Source: Trichoplax sp. H2
Taxonomy: Eukaryota; Placozoa; Uniplacotomia; Trichoplacea
DNA length: 64,000 nt
Reading direction: 5' to 3'
Assembly: GCA_003344405.1 (NCBI GenBank)
Contig: NOWV01000045.1
Coordinates: 248,001-312,000, forward strand
Shown: positions 13,949-27,900 of the stretch, in pieces
Position numbering within the stretch: the first letter of the stretch is position 1
Layout of the letters: each line of letters begins with the position of its first letter
Notes under the pieces: generated by a model
What the model was told of the DNA's origin: nothing
The model's database searches: none
What the model saw: only the letters and a program-made list of their open reading frames with translations
Program-made: the position numbers and the translations under genes

Positions 13949-14102
13949 GAGGCAGTAGAGCGGCAAAAGTCCAGTAGGTCTGCAGGCCAGATCGGAAATC
14001 GGAAACAGACGGCGGACGAAGGGTACAGTGGACTGGATGGATACCTACATAGAGACACAGTAGTAGTAGTAGTAGAGTAACCTGCAAACTTGGACTTCCA
14101 GT

Positions 14103-17100
14103 ATGACAGAGTCAGAGTTCTCGGTGAAAGCGCAATACTCCAAATCCAACCGGTCAATATGCAAGATTTGCCATAAGAAGATTGGCAAAGGTTCTTTGAG
14201 ATTAGCTCTTTCAGATATGGTTAGTTCAAAGTAAAATTTTCTATAAGGATGTTGGATAGTGGTTATTAGTAAATACGAGTACAATAGCATGTGTATTGCC
14301 ATGGGTGCACTATGCTGGTCGATGCAACTCTGTTTGCTAAACCTCGTACACTAGTTACGACTCTTTATTGTAGCCAATATTGCAAGAGTGTCAGAAAGAA
14401 CAAATAGGCAGTCAGCGTTTCAACTTCCATTGCAATAGCCGATGTGAACTTGAAAAGTTCAACCGTGATAGTTTAAAATAAGATTTAAAATATACATTTT
14501 GCACACAATAAGATGTCAGTAAGATTGATTTATTGATCGACGCTGCTAATGCCCCCAAAATACAGCTCTCTGCCAACCATATACTGCATATACTTATACA
14601 ATGCACAAAAGCTGAGGTCTACACTCAAGTCTGCAGTATCTGCACAGACTGCATGCCACAATTGTCCTAGTCTGCTGCATACTGCATAGTCGCACACAAA
14701 ATAACACCGTTTCTTCTTCGTCATCTGCTACACTAGTGCAGTACCTACATCTGCAGCAAGTCTACACTATCTGACGGTGATGATTCAATATCATGCATGA
14801 CCCTCAAGTCCATCAGAATGCTATATTGCAATCTCCGCTGCTGTATCAATTTTACAGTAATCCATATGTGAATTATCACGGATTTAACAATGCAAATATT
14901 TTCAACTTTGCTGTACTGTACAACTGCTGACGACATACGAAACAAATGGCTACCATCTTCCTACATACTTGTCCACGTACATAGCCATAGGTTGTAAACA
15001 ACGATGCAAAAGTATCAAAATTTCTCAGGGTTCATAGTACTGTACTGTATGTACAGTATGCACCATCATAGTAATGGAAATAAATGTGCAAGAATGCATA
15101 GTTCAGCATATTATACTGTAGGTATAATCAAAGTTGAACCTTAAAGGATGCAAATCTAAACGATGCTGATGATGCAATAATCACCTAATTAATTGAAACT
15201 AATGCAGTCTACGTAAATATTAATTTAACCAAAGTGGACCAATGTTATTGCGAAATAACGGACATGACTAAACAACTATGCAATGGAAATTGAAGTTGAA
15301 TATTCCTTTTCGCTAAATTTCAATCATGAATCAATGATTAACCATCCAAATTATAACAGACACTAGTTTGGAATCACTGTGGTTGCTTCTTCAAAAAATA
15401 TACGCTGCCCAATGTAGAAGAAATTGATGGTTTTGCTACACTGCGATTGGAAGATCAAGAGAAAATTAGGAAATATATAGCGGCAGATATTGAAAATGCC
15501 GCCAGTGAATATGTTGAAGAGACTGAACATCTCGATCAAGACCAAGACGACTTACTTATCAGCTACGTCCAAAAAGATTGTGAGAAATGTACCAAATGTC
15601 AGCAGGATATCCATCAGGTCTAGCAGTTTGACAGATATTTTCTGATTTCAATGTAGTAGAAAGACTATCCGTTTACATGATCATAAATTCATAAAATATC
15701 TGTATATCATCATAATATATACAGTATATACTCCTAGGTCTTAACGATAGGGAATTAACCTGCTAGGTTTAACATAGCGATGTAAAGCAAAGCTCTTTTT
15801 AATCCAATGAATTATGTAGGGAGAATTATACGTTGGACGAACGTCGTACAAGCCACAAAACGGTTCAATGTCTGCACCCTCCAACACAACCGACTTCTAT
15901 CATCCACAGTGTTTTCGTTCTGCATGTAATACGTTAAAAATTGAAAATTCTATAGAGTCAATAAAAGGATTTTATAATCTAAACAAAATCGACCAGAGTA
16001 AATTAGCGGAATTGTTGCGGTATGTCAATATACTATTTGTTAAATGATAATTATAATTAGTTAACACTACTATTGATGTGTTGCGGTGAATATACTATCA
16101 GTCGAAATATGATTCCGTTTTCTATCACTTGCAGTATTTATCGATCAGCATATTGATCTTACGCTTAGATAAAATGCTTAACCTTAAAATAATCCATAGC
16201 ATAGACAGTGCTGTATTCTTATGTTCCCCTGCTGGAATGCTAAGATCATCAATAGTAGGCTTTAGAACGCATTTATAGCATAGAGTTCGATGTATTGGAT
16301 GATTGCATATATTTAAATGATATTAAAATTGATTAGAAGCGATGTTAGTATTAGAAAATTATTTATTGATATTTACTTTAACACATGCCAACATAGAGGA
16401 GTGACGAATGGAAAAGATAAAAGAAAGCAAGATACTGACGACGATCAAGTTTCCAAAAAGCCAAAGGTAGATAAAGAAATTTACAAGAGAATGACACTAA
16501 AGGTAATTTAGCATATCTGATAATCGTATTGCTGTTTTGTGGCATCTAGTTACTTAGAAAGTAGTATTGTTTATTATGATAGGAACAGACAGAGCTATTA
16601 TGGAACATTTATGACAATTTAAGAAGAGAATGTACTCGTGAAGTGATGGAAAAGATGCTGTTATTTAATAAACAGTATGCTCCTGTTGATGAAACGACTG
16701 TAAGTCATCAAATACAGACTAATAATTAATACATGCTTGCGCTAACTTGGAGGTGCGTCATTAAGCAATAAAATATTTGCATGAACTACCAGATGAAGCT
16801 TATACATTGTATATATACAGTATATATCAATCGTTGTTTTCTTATCTTGCCATCGTAAATTGGTATTTAAGAAAGTTGCTTTCTGATAGATAAGTACTTT
16901 TACAATACAATACTGTATATGGGAATACAATGTATTTCTGTTCAGACGTACTAATGTCAAGACTATAGATAATATATTTCTTATCATTTCTCAATGTAGC
17001 TATATCGATGTTGTGTAGATGGTATGGCGTTTGGTGCATTAAAATGCTGTCCTGTTTGCACAGAAGGTCAATTATACTTTGAGTAAGTTTATGTCTCCTT

Positions 17101-20100
17101 ATTGTAAGGGTAATAATAACCTTTTGTACTTATTCTTTTACTGTTGCACAAATTATTCTTTCCTTGATTAGCTACAAAATACAGTGCTATACGTGTTTGC
17201 GTGCCGGCGACGACAGTTCCTGTCAATATACAACACAGAAACCTGAAAGAATACCTTGGAAAATACCAGAAGAACGCTACATTCAATCTTCCTTCTTGTA
17301 CGTTATCACCATTATACTGCTCAAAATAGTTGACTCCTAACCGTGAGAATGATTACTTGACAGTGAAATTAGTTTTACCAAGTTTAATACGAATTTTTAT
17401 CATGTCTATGTAATAGTTAATATGGCTGTATCACGAAGAGATAATTTCTATTTGGTTAGGAAACAATTCAAATTTGAACCATATGAAAGGATATTTTTTA
17501 ACGCAGGCACCACAAATCAGACCGGTTTAAAAGTGAGGTCTTGGACAATATTGAGGTTAATAAACATGTTATTTTTTGATCATATCAAATTCCAAAGGAC
17601 TCGTTAAAATGCACGACCTATTTTCAAATAGCTGGATTTATGATTAGGTTTCATTTTTTACTTTATATACAGTATTCGCGCAGTCTAGATTAATTAGATG
17701 TAACGATAGAGAGAATACATATATTTTTTTGTGAATTATAATTAACGCTGGTATTAATGAGATATTGGAAGACTAGAATTTACATAAAGACTTAAAAAGA
17801 AAGCTTGTAATTATCGTTAACAATTTAAAATCGAGTTAGTTATAAAGAGAGCTACTACTTTACATCTTTGACCCACTTATTAGGAAAGACATCATAAAGA
17901 AGAAACCTCTAGCCAATTTTCATTTCGCTATTATCGGTAATTCAAACCAAAATCAGGTGAGCTATAATTTTTTGGCGAGCATTGTATAATAATGGAATAA
18001 ATATGATTGATATACGTTCGTTTATAAATATCAATTTAAAAGCGCCATTTAAGCAGAGCTTTGATTATCACATTTGCTAGATGAAAAAAGAGATTGAAGA
18101 ATTCGGTGGAAAGATTGATGAGAAAATTTCGCGTAATACTGATTTGTGTATCAGTTCTCATGGTAATACTTTATGATTAATTGCTTACACATAGCTTAGT
18201 TGTATTTGCAAGTCAAGTTGAAGAGTTATACTCTAATTGGTATAAAGCGATATCAGGTCAATATTCTATACTCTTTTGGTTTTTATATGAAATTGGATTG
18301 ATTTTAATAGTTGAAATGATACGAAATAAAGACAAAGTACAGCAAGCTCAAGCATTAAATCTTCCAGTGGTTAACGAATCATTTATTACCGCTGTTACAA
18401 ATGGCGACTTGAAAAATGTCGCAATGAAACATAATATAGCTAGCTGGACGGACGGAAAGGTTTGCCAGATATAAATATGAGTGAATTCTGTCACTATAAT
18501 GTTGCAATACTGCTGGCAATTGAAGTACCTAATTTCTAGCTTAATTATGCTGTACTTACGATATGATTAATCGGATAGGGTATCAATATCAAACGCGATG
18601 CATCTGGTTAGTTTCGATAAAATTTCATTTCTAATTATATGCAATTATTAGCATATTGGTATTTTACAAATTGCCATTTAAAAGTAGTCTATCGTGTAGT
18701 ACAAAAATTTGATATGATTCTAAAATAGAGTAGTCCTGTAAGTTTCTACCGTATTAGGAAAAGGTTTAATTGTTACTTATTTTGCCTTCAGATCAAGTAT
18801 CTACTAGTATCATTAAAGTAATGGAGAAAACTACGGTGGATCCATTGTCAAGTGAGGAAGAACTTCAATTTATAATTGTATTGTAGATATTGTTCATGTC
18901 CCGCATTACTCATTATCAATGTTGTTTGTAAGACAAGCAAACAACTCTTACGTTAATGTCTCCATTCCCGTAAATTTTGATTATTCTGCTGCTATGGTTT
19001 GTAATGATAGGATTAGATGACGGTTATCATATTATTGCTGATGCCAATGGCAATATCTATAGTACTGTTTTGGAAGCCAAACACGATACAAGTGACATTT
19101 GTTCCTTTTATAAAATCCAAGCTTTGGAACGCCATGATTCTCTTATGTTAGTGTTGTGGATGTTGATGAACAATGCTCGGATGAGTGCTAATTCTGTTTC
19201 TAATTGCTATTGATAATACAGATGCTGTCTCATTGTTATTACCAATATTAAACATCAACTAAATGATAAAATAGACGTTATTGTTGAGGTAGGAAAATCT
19301 ATTTGCACGTCATACTGTGTTGTGATATACTGGATATATTTTAAATATGTTATAACATATCATGTTAGGTGTAGGATAATTTGTTAAACAATGTATGATA
19401 GTGATTGCATTTAATGGTTACGACTTACACAATTAATTATAATAGGATGGCTACTCAAAAGAAGAGGTGAAGATGGCTTTTGATGAAAAGTACTTTGAAT
19501 TGACAGGTACGATTTAAAAAATAATTTAGAGATAAGCAACACTTGATTTTATGATAAAAATTTTGCCTTCCTAAGTATTACAAAAATTTATTCTAATTTT
19601 ATTGTACTGCAGGTAATCGTTTCGAGACTAGCGTGAATTTCAAGAAAAAAGCTGGTAAAATGTATCCACTTGATACGACCAATATTTATGCCAAGGTTAA
19701 ATAATAAACATGTTTATATATAGATTCGCTTTATGACACACTGTAACAGACAAAACTTTAAAAGGATAAATTTTATCATATTAGGATCAAGAAATACAGA
19801 AATATAACCAAATTATCAAGACTAAAAGCAATAAATTAGAGTCGAATGTAACGAAACTAATGAAATTGATTTTTGATATCAAGTTGATGAAAAATGCTAT
19901 AATTGACTTTAAAGTATGATTTCTTTCTTAAATGATTCTACTGTATTTTCGTCAATGATGGGCATATTATAAACGTGAAAAACTGATTATGTATACTATA
20001 CGTATTTGGATTACTTATGTTCATTATAGATTGATGTAGATAAGAATTCTATTGGAGATCTTACTAAGCAGAGAATTGAGGATGCATCTCAATGGCTTGA

Positions 20101-22548
20101 TACATTAGAGACAGTAAGATTTCTAAGCTAATTATGTAACCTAATGTATTGTTATGACATCACATGATTGAATACCTTAGACTCAAGAAACGCATTCCAA
20201 GATTTAAAATGTAAGTATTAACTTCTTTAATCCACAACCTTTTGTATAGATGGTATTGGAGAAAGAGAAGAAACGGGAAATCAAAAAAGCGAAAAATGAA
20301 TTTACTAATTTAATTGCATTGGACTTGGATTTATCCTCCAATTTTTATCATGATAATGTTAACATTATTCGGGTACATTCGATTCTCCAGCTGTTATAGT
20401 TGTTGTCTGTGTTATAAATTAATGATATGGATATAATTTATGAGTATATATATAATATATATATATATAATTCGAAAAGCAGATTACTTTAGATTGGAAT
20501 GAAATTATAAGCCTAATACTGATAATATAGTTGATGAAGTTCAACTAGATCGAATTAATGCCAAACTACCGTATCAATTATACTTTTATTACTCATTTAT
20601 GACCCGCTGATTTGAACCATTCTATGTTTACCAGGCAACAAAATACGATTTGGAAGACTTGCTGGATATTGTATTTACTTACAATCTTATGAAGCAAGTC
20701 ATCTATGTAATGAAGGATCCTCTTCACATGCTGTATAAGAGTTTAAAGACCGACATTGAAGTAAGTAATATCGTTTATCCCTCTTTTATGTCATAACTGT
20801 TCAATTGCTAACCTTTTTTTACCTTTAGCCATTACAACATGAAAGTAATACGTTTAAGATCATTCGAAAGTATGCTGAAAATAGTCGTAATCATCCTTAT
20901 AGCAACTACTTTAAATTAAAAATCGAGGAGGTATGCTGGTCTGATGCAAATTCTATTGCTAATATACTATACTTGTATGGAATTACCCACTTATTACGAT
21001 TGATATACTTATTTTACGGCATGACGATAAATTTACATATTTACCTCCGCGATGTTTGACAGTTACTTTTTGTTATATCGTAGGTATTTAAAATCAATAG
21101 ACATGATGATGATGAAAAATTTCAAAGCCACTCAAGCTATAGCAATCGAATGTTATTGTGGCACGGATCGCGTACAGTTAATTCTGCTAGTTTGCTGTCA
21201 CGGGGGATGAGATTTTATCCTCCAAAGACATCCTCGGTTAGTACAATGACCATCACTTTTACTAAAGACAGACCGATAGTTTTCAATTGTTTTAACATTG
21301 GAATATTAAAAAACTATTTTTTAGAAAAGATCCTACATGTATGGTAAAGGAGTTTATCTGACAGGTATACTAACTTATGATTAAGTACTGTAATTTAGAT
21401 CAGATTAGCAATCATCGGAAATTAATGAATTACTTGCTATGATCGCTAATGTTAGTGCTATGTTCACTCTTTCATACTAGATATAATGTGGAAGGTAGGA
21501 AACTAACTCATGACTTAAATCGGTTAATTTATCCTGGAAGCGATCTTAACTAGAAATGATCAGGATGTGCACAATTAGATAACATGTTCTTATTTTGATG
21601 GACCGTAATTTCGGCAGAGTGCCATGCAATGTCAAGCCTCTTTCGCTTACCCTACTGGTTTATTGCTATTATGTGAAGTAGCACTTGGCAGCATGTAAGA
21701 ATATGTTGCAAGCTTGTAGCTTCGGTTATGATCTTTTAAAGTGTTCTTATTTAGTTATCATCAGTTAGCTTCTCTTTTCCTCTTGTTAATTTATGTAGCT
21801 AACAGGATGATTTATCATATATATTGCTGTTTAAATAATTTTATCAAAGATCATAACTTGCGGCTTAAAACGCTGTTCAGATTATCTGCATGCACGACGT
21901 TGCAGTAAATATTTCTTTGTAGTATGTTATTATGACAGTTATAATTTCTTATTAATAGACATGTATGCTTATGTATTTCGTTATATTGTTATGCTCTTTC
22001 TATCAGAAATGTAACCAGATTTTAAATTTGTCTAACTTATTTGGTAGGCATGAACTTAAAAATTATAAGGATATGGCTAGACCTGTTTTACCGAAGAACA
22101 CGCATAGTTTTAAACGTATGAATTAACGATCGTATAATTTGAATGTCTTATTGCTGTTACGGTATAACGATATATCTGCACAGAAATATGAATTACGTAA
22201 CGAATGCTGTGATATTAAATAGGTATAGGGGACGTAGCACCTGATCCATCTGGTAATCATGTGTTAGAAAATGGAATAATTGTACCTTTAGGAGAGATAA
22301 AAGGAGTTGAGACAGGCACCAAATGCAATGAGTATCCTTAATATACTTTATCAATTCAAACAGATGATTTTGCTCATTTTTAATCTAGTTTATTATAGAA
22401 GTTATTAGTATACAAAGACTGATATAGCTTATTTTAACTTATAATTCCTTAATATATTACAAGATATGTCGTTTATGATGTGCGACAAGTAAGAATTCGG
22501 TATATGGTTCAAGTGAAATTTAACTTTACTGACGTATCATTAGACTAA
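14103..22548 (+). CDS. PARP1: Poly(ADP-ribose) polymerase 1 (PARP1a)
   Basis: PARP1 senses DNA breaks and makes poly(ADP-ribose) from NAD+. Exons read: 14103..14219, 15367..15617, 15820..16019, 16397..16502, 16583..16699, 17000..17082, 17172..17297, 17439..17532, about 17884..17956, 18081..18162, 18311..18459, 18792..18851, 19011..19146, 19222..19288, 19446..19506, 19613..19695, 19785..19913, 20030..20113, 20250..20372, 20635..20760, 20829..20930, 21084..21236, 21325..21364, 21481..21494, 21618..21694, 22048..22115, 22223..22331, 22464..22548. Domains in order: zinc finger 1 (SKSNRSICKICHKKIGKGSLR), zinc finger 2 (CEKCTKCQQD ... FYHPQCF), PADR1/zinc 3 (DGMAFGALKCCPVC), BRCT, WGR region, helical regulatory domain, catalytic domain. 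The catalytic H-Y-E residues are present in LLWHGSRT, YGKGVYLT and CNEYVVYD. The WGR exon has lost the W-G motif. Small exons after exon 1 and near 17.5 and 18.5 kb are unresolved because phases do not all join. Confidence 0.93.
20443..20472. repeat. AT microsatellite in a PARP1a intron
   Basis: An almost pure (AT)n run within the intron between the exons ending at 20372 and starting at 20635. Confidence 0.8.
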
Positions 22549-24998
22549 GTCTTAAAATGATTTAACTGAAAGGTTCTTAGTATTTTCGAGTTATTCACAA
22601 TATGCAAAACTGCATTTATTATATATTTATAAAGTACTAAACACTCTAATTCTGTTTTAAAAGTAAGAATTAGCAACCCGTAATATTTTGTATTATTTTG
22701 AAAGGTGAAAATGTTGACGGTATCGTGTGCATTGTAAATACTACACACAATACATGAAAATTTAGCACTATCTAATGTTGCTACCTCAATCCCAAGTATG
22801 TGCACTCATATACTTCTAAATGTTATTAAAACATGGCACTGCGAACGTTAATGATTGTAAACCGTAAAAATGTTTTCAAAAACTTTACGTCACTACCTGA
22901 TATTTTCTAATGCAGCCAAGCCAAGATCAATAGTAAATTAAATTTTACAAGAAATTGCTTGTAGGTACAGTTTAGAATATCTGATTTAATGATTCATCAT
23001 GATTCGTCCGTTCAAATTTTGTATCTGAGATTGGTTTAATTTATTGTTTAATTTGGAATCAAAATAACAAAATGATGTTCTTTACTCGAATGCTGTTGTC
23101 TTTCATGTCGTTTATGTTTACTCGAAGTGGGATAATCTGCATTAGATGATTATAATTAACTCGTATACATAGGTATGAGCTATGATAATACGTACAACAG
23201 TACAAAGAGTAATGTCTAAGTTATTGTTACAAATCTCCTTTGTAACTAGAAAACGGGTCTTAAACACTATCTTCACTAGTACTCGTGTTCCCAACTAACT
23301 TAGGGACCTATCGTAGTTGAACTAACTCTCAGCTACACAAATAAGCTACTAATGATTATTTACGTTAATCTTAGTCGTAAAATGTACTAAAGAAAAACGT
23401 AAGAATATTCTTAGCAGTAATAATCAAGTGATCCTGCAAGTGACGGAATGGAACTGAGCAGCTAAGCTAGTGCTCTGCTTTTTATAGTCTCGGCCTACGC
23501 CGATGGTGCACTGGTGAATATTCTTGACATAGCGACTTACACTGTACAGTATACATATCCTAGTATACGAATTCAGTTATAAGAAGTTAACATAGATCAG
23601 TATAAGTCGACGCTAATTAACATTAAATGAATTAATGAGCCAACTAGAGCCTCAAGGCTCTGCAACGTAATTGCACCTTACACTTAAGGTGTTATCAATT
23701 GACGTTTACTGACTAAGCGTGTTAGCTCCGACACGTCAACAATATTGAACTTTCTGATGCCTTGGTAATAACAAGTACTTATTAATAAACATGAATATCT
23801 AATAAGCTACTGGAGCAAACAACAATATATAAATGAGATATTATAATTAACATAGCAATCAATATTTCGAAGCATGGCTCCGTAACAGTTATTAACAAGG
23901 ATGCAAAACCTGAAATGTACTTGAGCGGAAAATAAAGTCAGTTACGTTAGACTACTTAAGTGTTGAGCATTAGATCATACACTTATTAGCGGTACTATCG
24001 ACCTAACAAGTGCTATTGGTAATTAGCGTCGGCTTTTCCAAAAAAAACATGTGTGTAAGCATTTAAAACGGATATTGCTAAAGCTACGCATTTTTGGCGT
24101 TTCTGTATAGCGTGCACTTCATTATGACATGAATACATTGCGAAATATTTATTGTTTGTAATTTTACAAGTAGAAGTCTTAAGCAACAAAATCGCTGCAA
24201 TTCTTGATAAAAAAGAATGGAGCATTAATTAAATCGTTTACATTTGTCTCAATGAACAAAGAAAGTTACAGAATTTTTAATCCGTAATGTATTGCCTAAA
24301 AGGAAGGTTCGTGACAAAGAAAGATAATACAGCTATATAGGATCATCATCCTAATATTACCGATTAAGATCTTGCTATAGGTGCACGGGTTAAAGTTATA
24401 AAATCAACGTATGAAGTCTGGCACTTCTCAGGAGAATAGTTTTTAGATATAATACCTCTAATATCTTTCTAACAACAAGTTTGCTGCAAGTAGAAAAATT
24501 TAAGAATAGCTCAGTTCTGATCTTGGTGTAATATGTAATCTATTTGTTTTATGTAAAGAAGAGAATAAACTAATTAATTTGTATGATATTTTAGTCTTGC
24601 AATGATACAGATAACATTTCGTACCGTTGAAACTGTTTAAACACTTTTCAGAACTGTGCTTTAACTATAAAAATAAAGCCTTAATACGGTAACTCTCTGA
24701 GTGTCCTAAGAACTAACACCGTAAACAGAAGTCATATTTCCGACATAAAAGGATCAAATCACTTAACAGAGAATTTTTGATTTAGTTGTTGCCAACTTCG
24801 TAATTTTCAGTATACAAGTATTATAATGTAATAATATTTAGTTCCAAATGATCACGGCTAAGAATTAAATCCGAAGTTCTTTCAAAATTATTACATATTT
24901 CTATTTAGCAACTTTTTTATAGTGTTGTTTGTTACGTAACAGTTGACATAGGTAATTATGATATATTAAATAAGTAATAAAGAATCTAGCATTAAATA
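22549..24998. other. Region between the convergent PARP genes
   Basis: Holds the 3' ends of both PARP transcripts. No coding exon, RNA gene or strong repeat was recognised. Confidence 0.45.
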
Positions 24999-27900
24999 CT
25001 AATGAAACAGGTCATTCCTGAAATTAACTTTCGCTTTCACCAAGTACCTAATCTGCAATTGTCTCGTATCATAGACGACATAGCTGAGATAATTGTTAAG
25101 TCTCAATAGATATCATTTTCTAAATTAGTATATAGTGCTATCGTAGAATACACATAGAAAATAGAGAAGAGATGTATAAAGATACTCATTTGCACCCGAT
25201 CCATTATTGTCTTTTGTCATTTTTCCTAAAGGTACAACAGTGCCGTTCTCGAGAGTAAATTTTTCTGATGGGTTCGGTATAAATTCGCCCGGACCTATAT
25301 CATTTCGAAGTACACAAAGTAAATTGACTTTTTTTAATGTTTATACTATACTAGTGCAGGATGCAATGCTGAGCCACATAATAGATCCAGTAGTCGCACA
25401 CATGAAATTAATTACTACAATACATTTAAAGCTATTAGCCGTTGCTGGCATTTTGGGCATTTCATGGCAGTCTGGAAATCTCATTTCATATCTGTTGTAA
25501 TATAGAAAAGAGTCGTAATTAAGGGTAAATATGTATTACAAGTAAGGTAGATTCCTTTATTTATCACTAAATATTGCCATATAATACATTTTGCCAAGAG
25601 CTACTTCGCAAAGACACATAATGATAGTTGGATTAGTCATTGTTGGTTCACACCGCTCCGCACACTAAAACGTAGCAAATGCTATTATTAGTAGATATTA
25701 GATCAAAGTGATAAAAAGGAAACTAGCAATGTATATTTGGCCATTATCGTCCTACCATAGATGCTGAATCTATAATTGATAAGAAGATAATGTCAGTAAC
25801 ATGAGTAAAGAATATGACGTTCGTGAGTTATAATCTAATCGGATTTATTATATCTTACCAGTGAAGTACACCCCTTTACCGTAGATGTAACTCCTATCCT
25901 ATCAACAATAATAATTGTATAGCCTCATTATCACAGCACACTTAGAACACAGTGCTCATTGATTGCTTCAAGGGGAAAGGATCAGTTTATCATAACCAGT
26001 GATTATGGATAATACTTACTAAACACGTTTTAGGAGGTGTAAAACGAATGCCTTTAGATAACATACTAGCATAGCTAGTAAATCGAGTTTGATACCAGAG
26101 CAACATCCGATTATTGAAATTTGAGAAGTGCTGATACTGTTTATCTTCTCCATATCTTTCAACTTTAAATACCTATGATCAGAAGGTATCTAAGTATAAA
26201 TTTCTAAAACATTGTTTAGAATATTTGTTAAATGACATTAAAATGTGTGAAATACAACTTGTATAAACAAATTAATTGATAAATGGTTAAATTTAAGTCA
26301 TAATTTAGTCAGTAACCTCTTCAACAGTTAACCAGAAATAATTATGAATTGACAAATGGCTATTTTCAGCATAATTCTTTACCATGCCAAATTCTTCACT
26401 ATTGCTATAAAGATACTACAAAATTTTCATATTTTAGATCATAATTTCATATCATAATATTCGTTATTAAAGAAAATTTCTAAAAGATATCTGTACCGTA
26501 ATTTCGGTCTTTAAGGACTTATACAATGTATCCATAGGATTTTGGCCATCACTATTTGCTCTTCTAATTATGTCATAACTAGTAATGATATCCATGAGGT
26601 CGTCTAGCATGAATTCTTTATCCTAGTAAAAATTAATAAATTGCAAATTAAGTAAACTATTCTTGTTGCACTTGATTAAGAAATATATACTAAATTTTAT
26701 ACAACAACCAGAATCAGAATATAACTGGTACGTCTATAAGGTAGACGTAGGAGAAATAGGTGCGGTGCATTCATTACTTAATGCAATAAAATATTTAGTT
26801 GTAGTTACCTCTAGTTCATATAAATTGTTTATTGTTTCTGGGTCATCTATTCCGAAATTATGGGGAATTACGGCATAAAATCTATTCACTTGCTCCAAAA
26901 TTTCTTTTTTATTCTTACGTTTTGATATAAGCTGTTAGGTCATACGATTTTTTTAGTATCAAATGATAAAGGCAAGTAGTATATGGACATTGTCAATTTA
27001 GTACTCTGTATCCATGGATATAATAAATAATGAAAATATTACGATATTATACTGACATTTTGCAACATAGATAGACATTGAGAAGCGTCATTAATTTGGT
27101 TCTCAGATAGATCAGCAAGTTTGATTGCCTTCAGGTCAACCTAAGGATTGTATTATCTACGAGTTACCTTATGAATAATTAAAATTAATATAGTCACGAT
27201 TTACTTAAATATCATTGGAATTTGTTACAAATATCGCACCCTGAATTCCAGCAGAGTATTTTTCATAGCTTGAACATCGAAAATCAGCTTAAGGAGATTT
27301 CTTATATGTCGAAACACTTTGCTACCTTTATCTGTAAAGATTAAGTCTACTTGTCTTCCTTCTTCGTCCTGCATTAACGGTTTGGAAACGAAGGGATTGC
27401 TTGTGAGTGAATCTCTACCTACGTGATATAACAACCTCTATACTTACTTTTTCGACGTCTAGATAGACAGGATAAAATTTTCGAGCCATCTTAACAAATT
27501 TCTTTTCTTTTCCAAATCCATTACCTATACGATAAAGAATTAATATTACTAATATCGAACATTATATTTCAGTGATAGTGTTTTCGAGTTCGATAATTAG
27601 AAAAAATAAAACTGATATTAATTAGTACCGGTTTTCTCGAAATACATTTGATCAAATATTAGCATGGCTTCTTCTTTTGAATACCCAGTCTGTTAATAAA
27701 TAGAAAAATTTCAATAGTATAATGGCTTATGGTTATATCAGTAATGAGATGAACTCTGCGTATTCTTTCTATTACTCAATGTCGCCTAACCCATAGGAAC
27801 AAATAACATTATAGTCTTACTTCGACACTGGTTTCTCCTTTCTTACTGTTGACGTCACCCCATGCATGAAAAATACAGCACCTAGTTTGTCATTATTAAT

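Noticed and set aside
13312-13977. Frames of 107 and 100 codons with Tyr/Cys/Thr/Val-rich peptides
   Set aside because: Direct translation of the GTAC(A/T)GTAC array, which lacks stop codons in some frames; not protein-like.
14412-14945. Several minus-strand frames of 60-66 codons
   Set aside because: They lie in the first PARP1a intron and show no conserved motif or signal.
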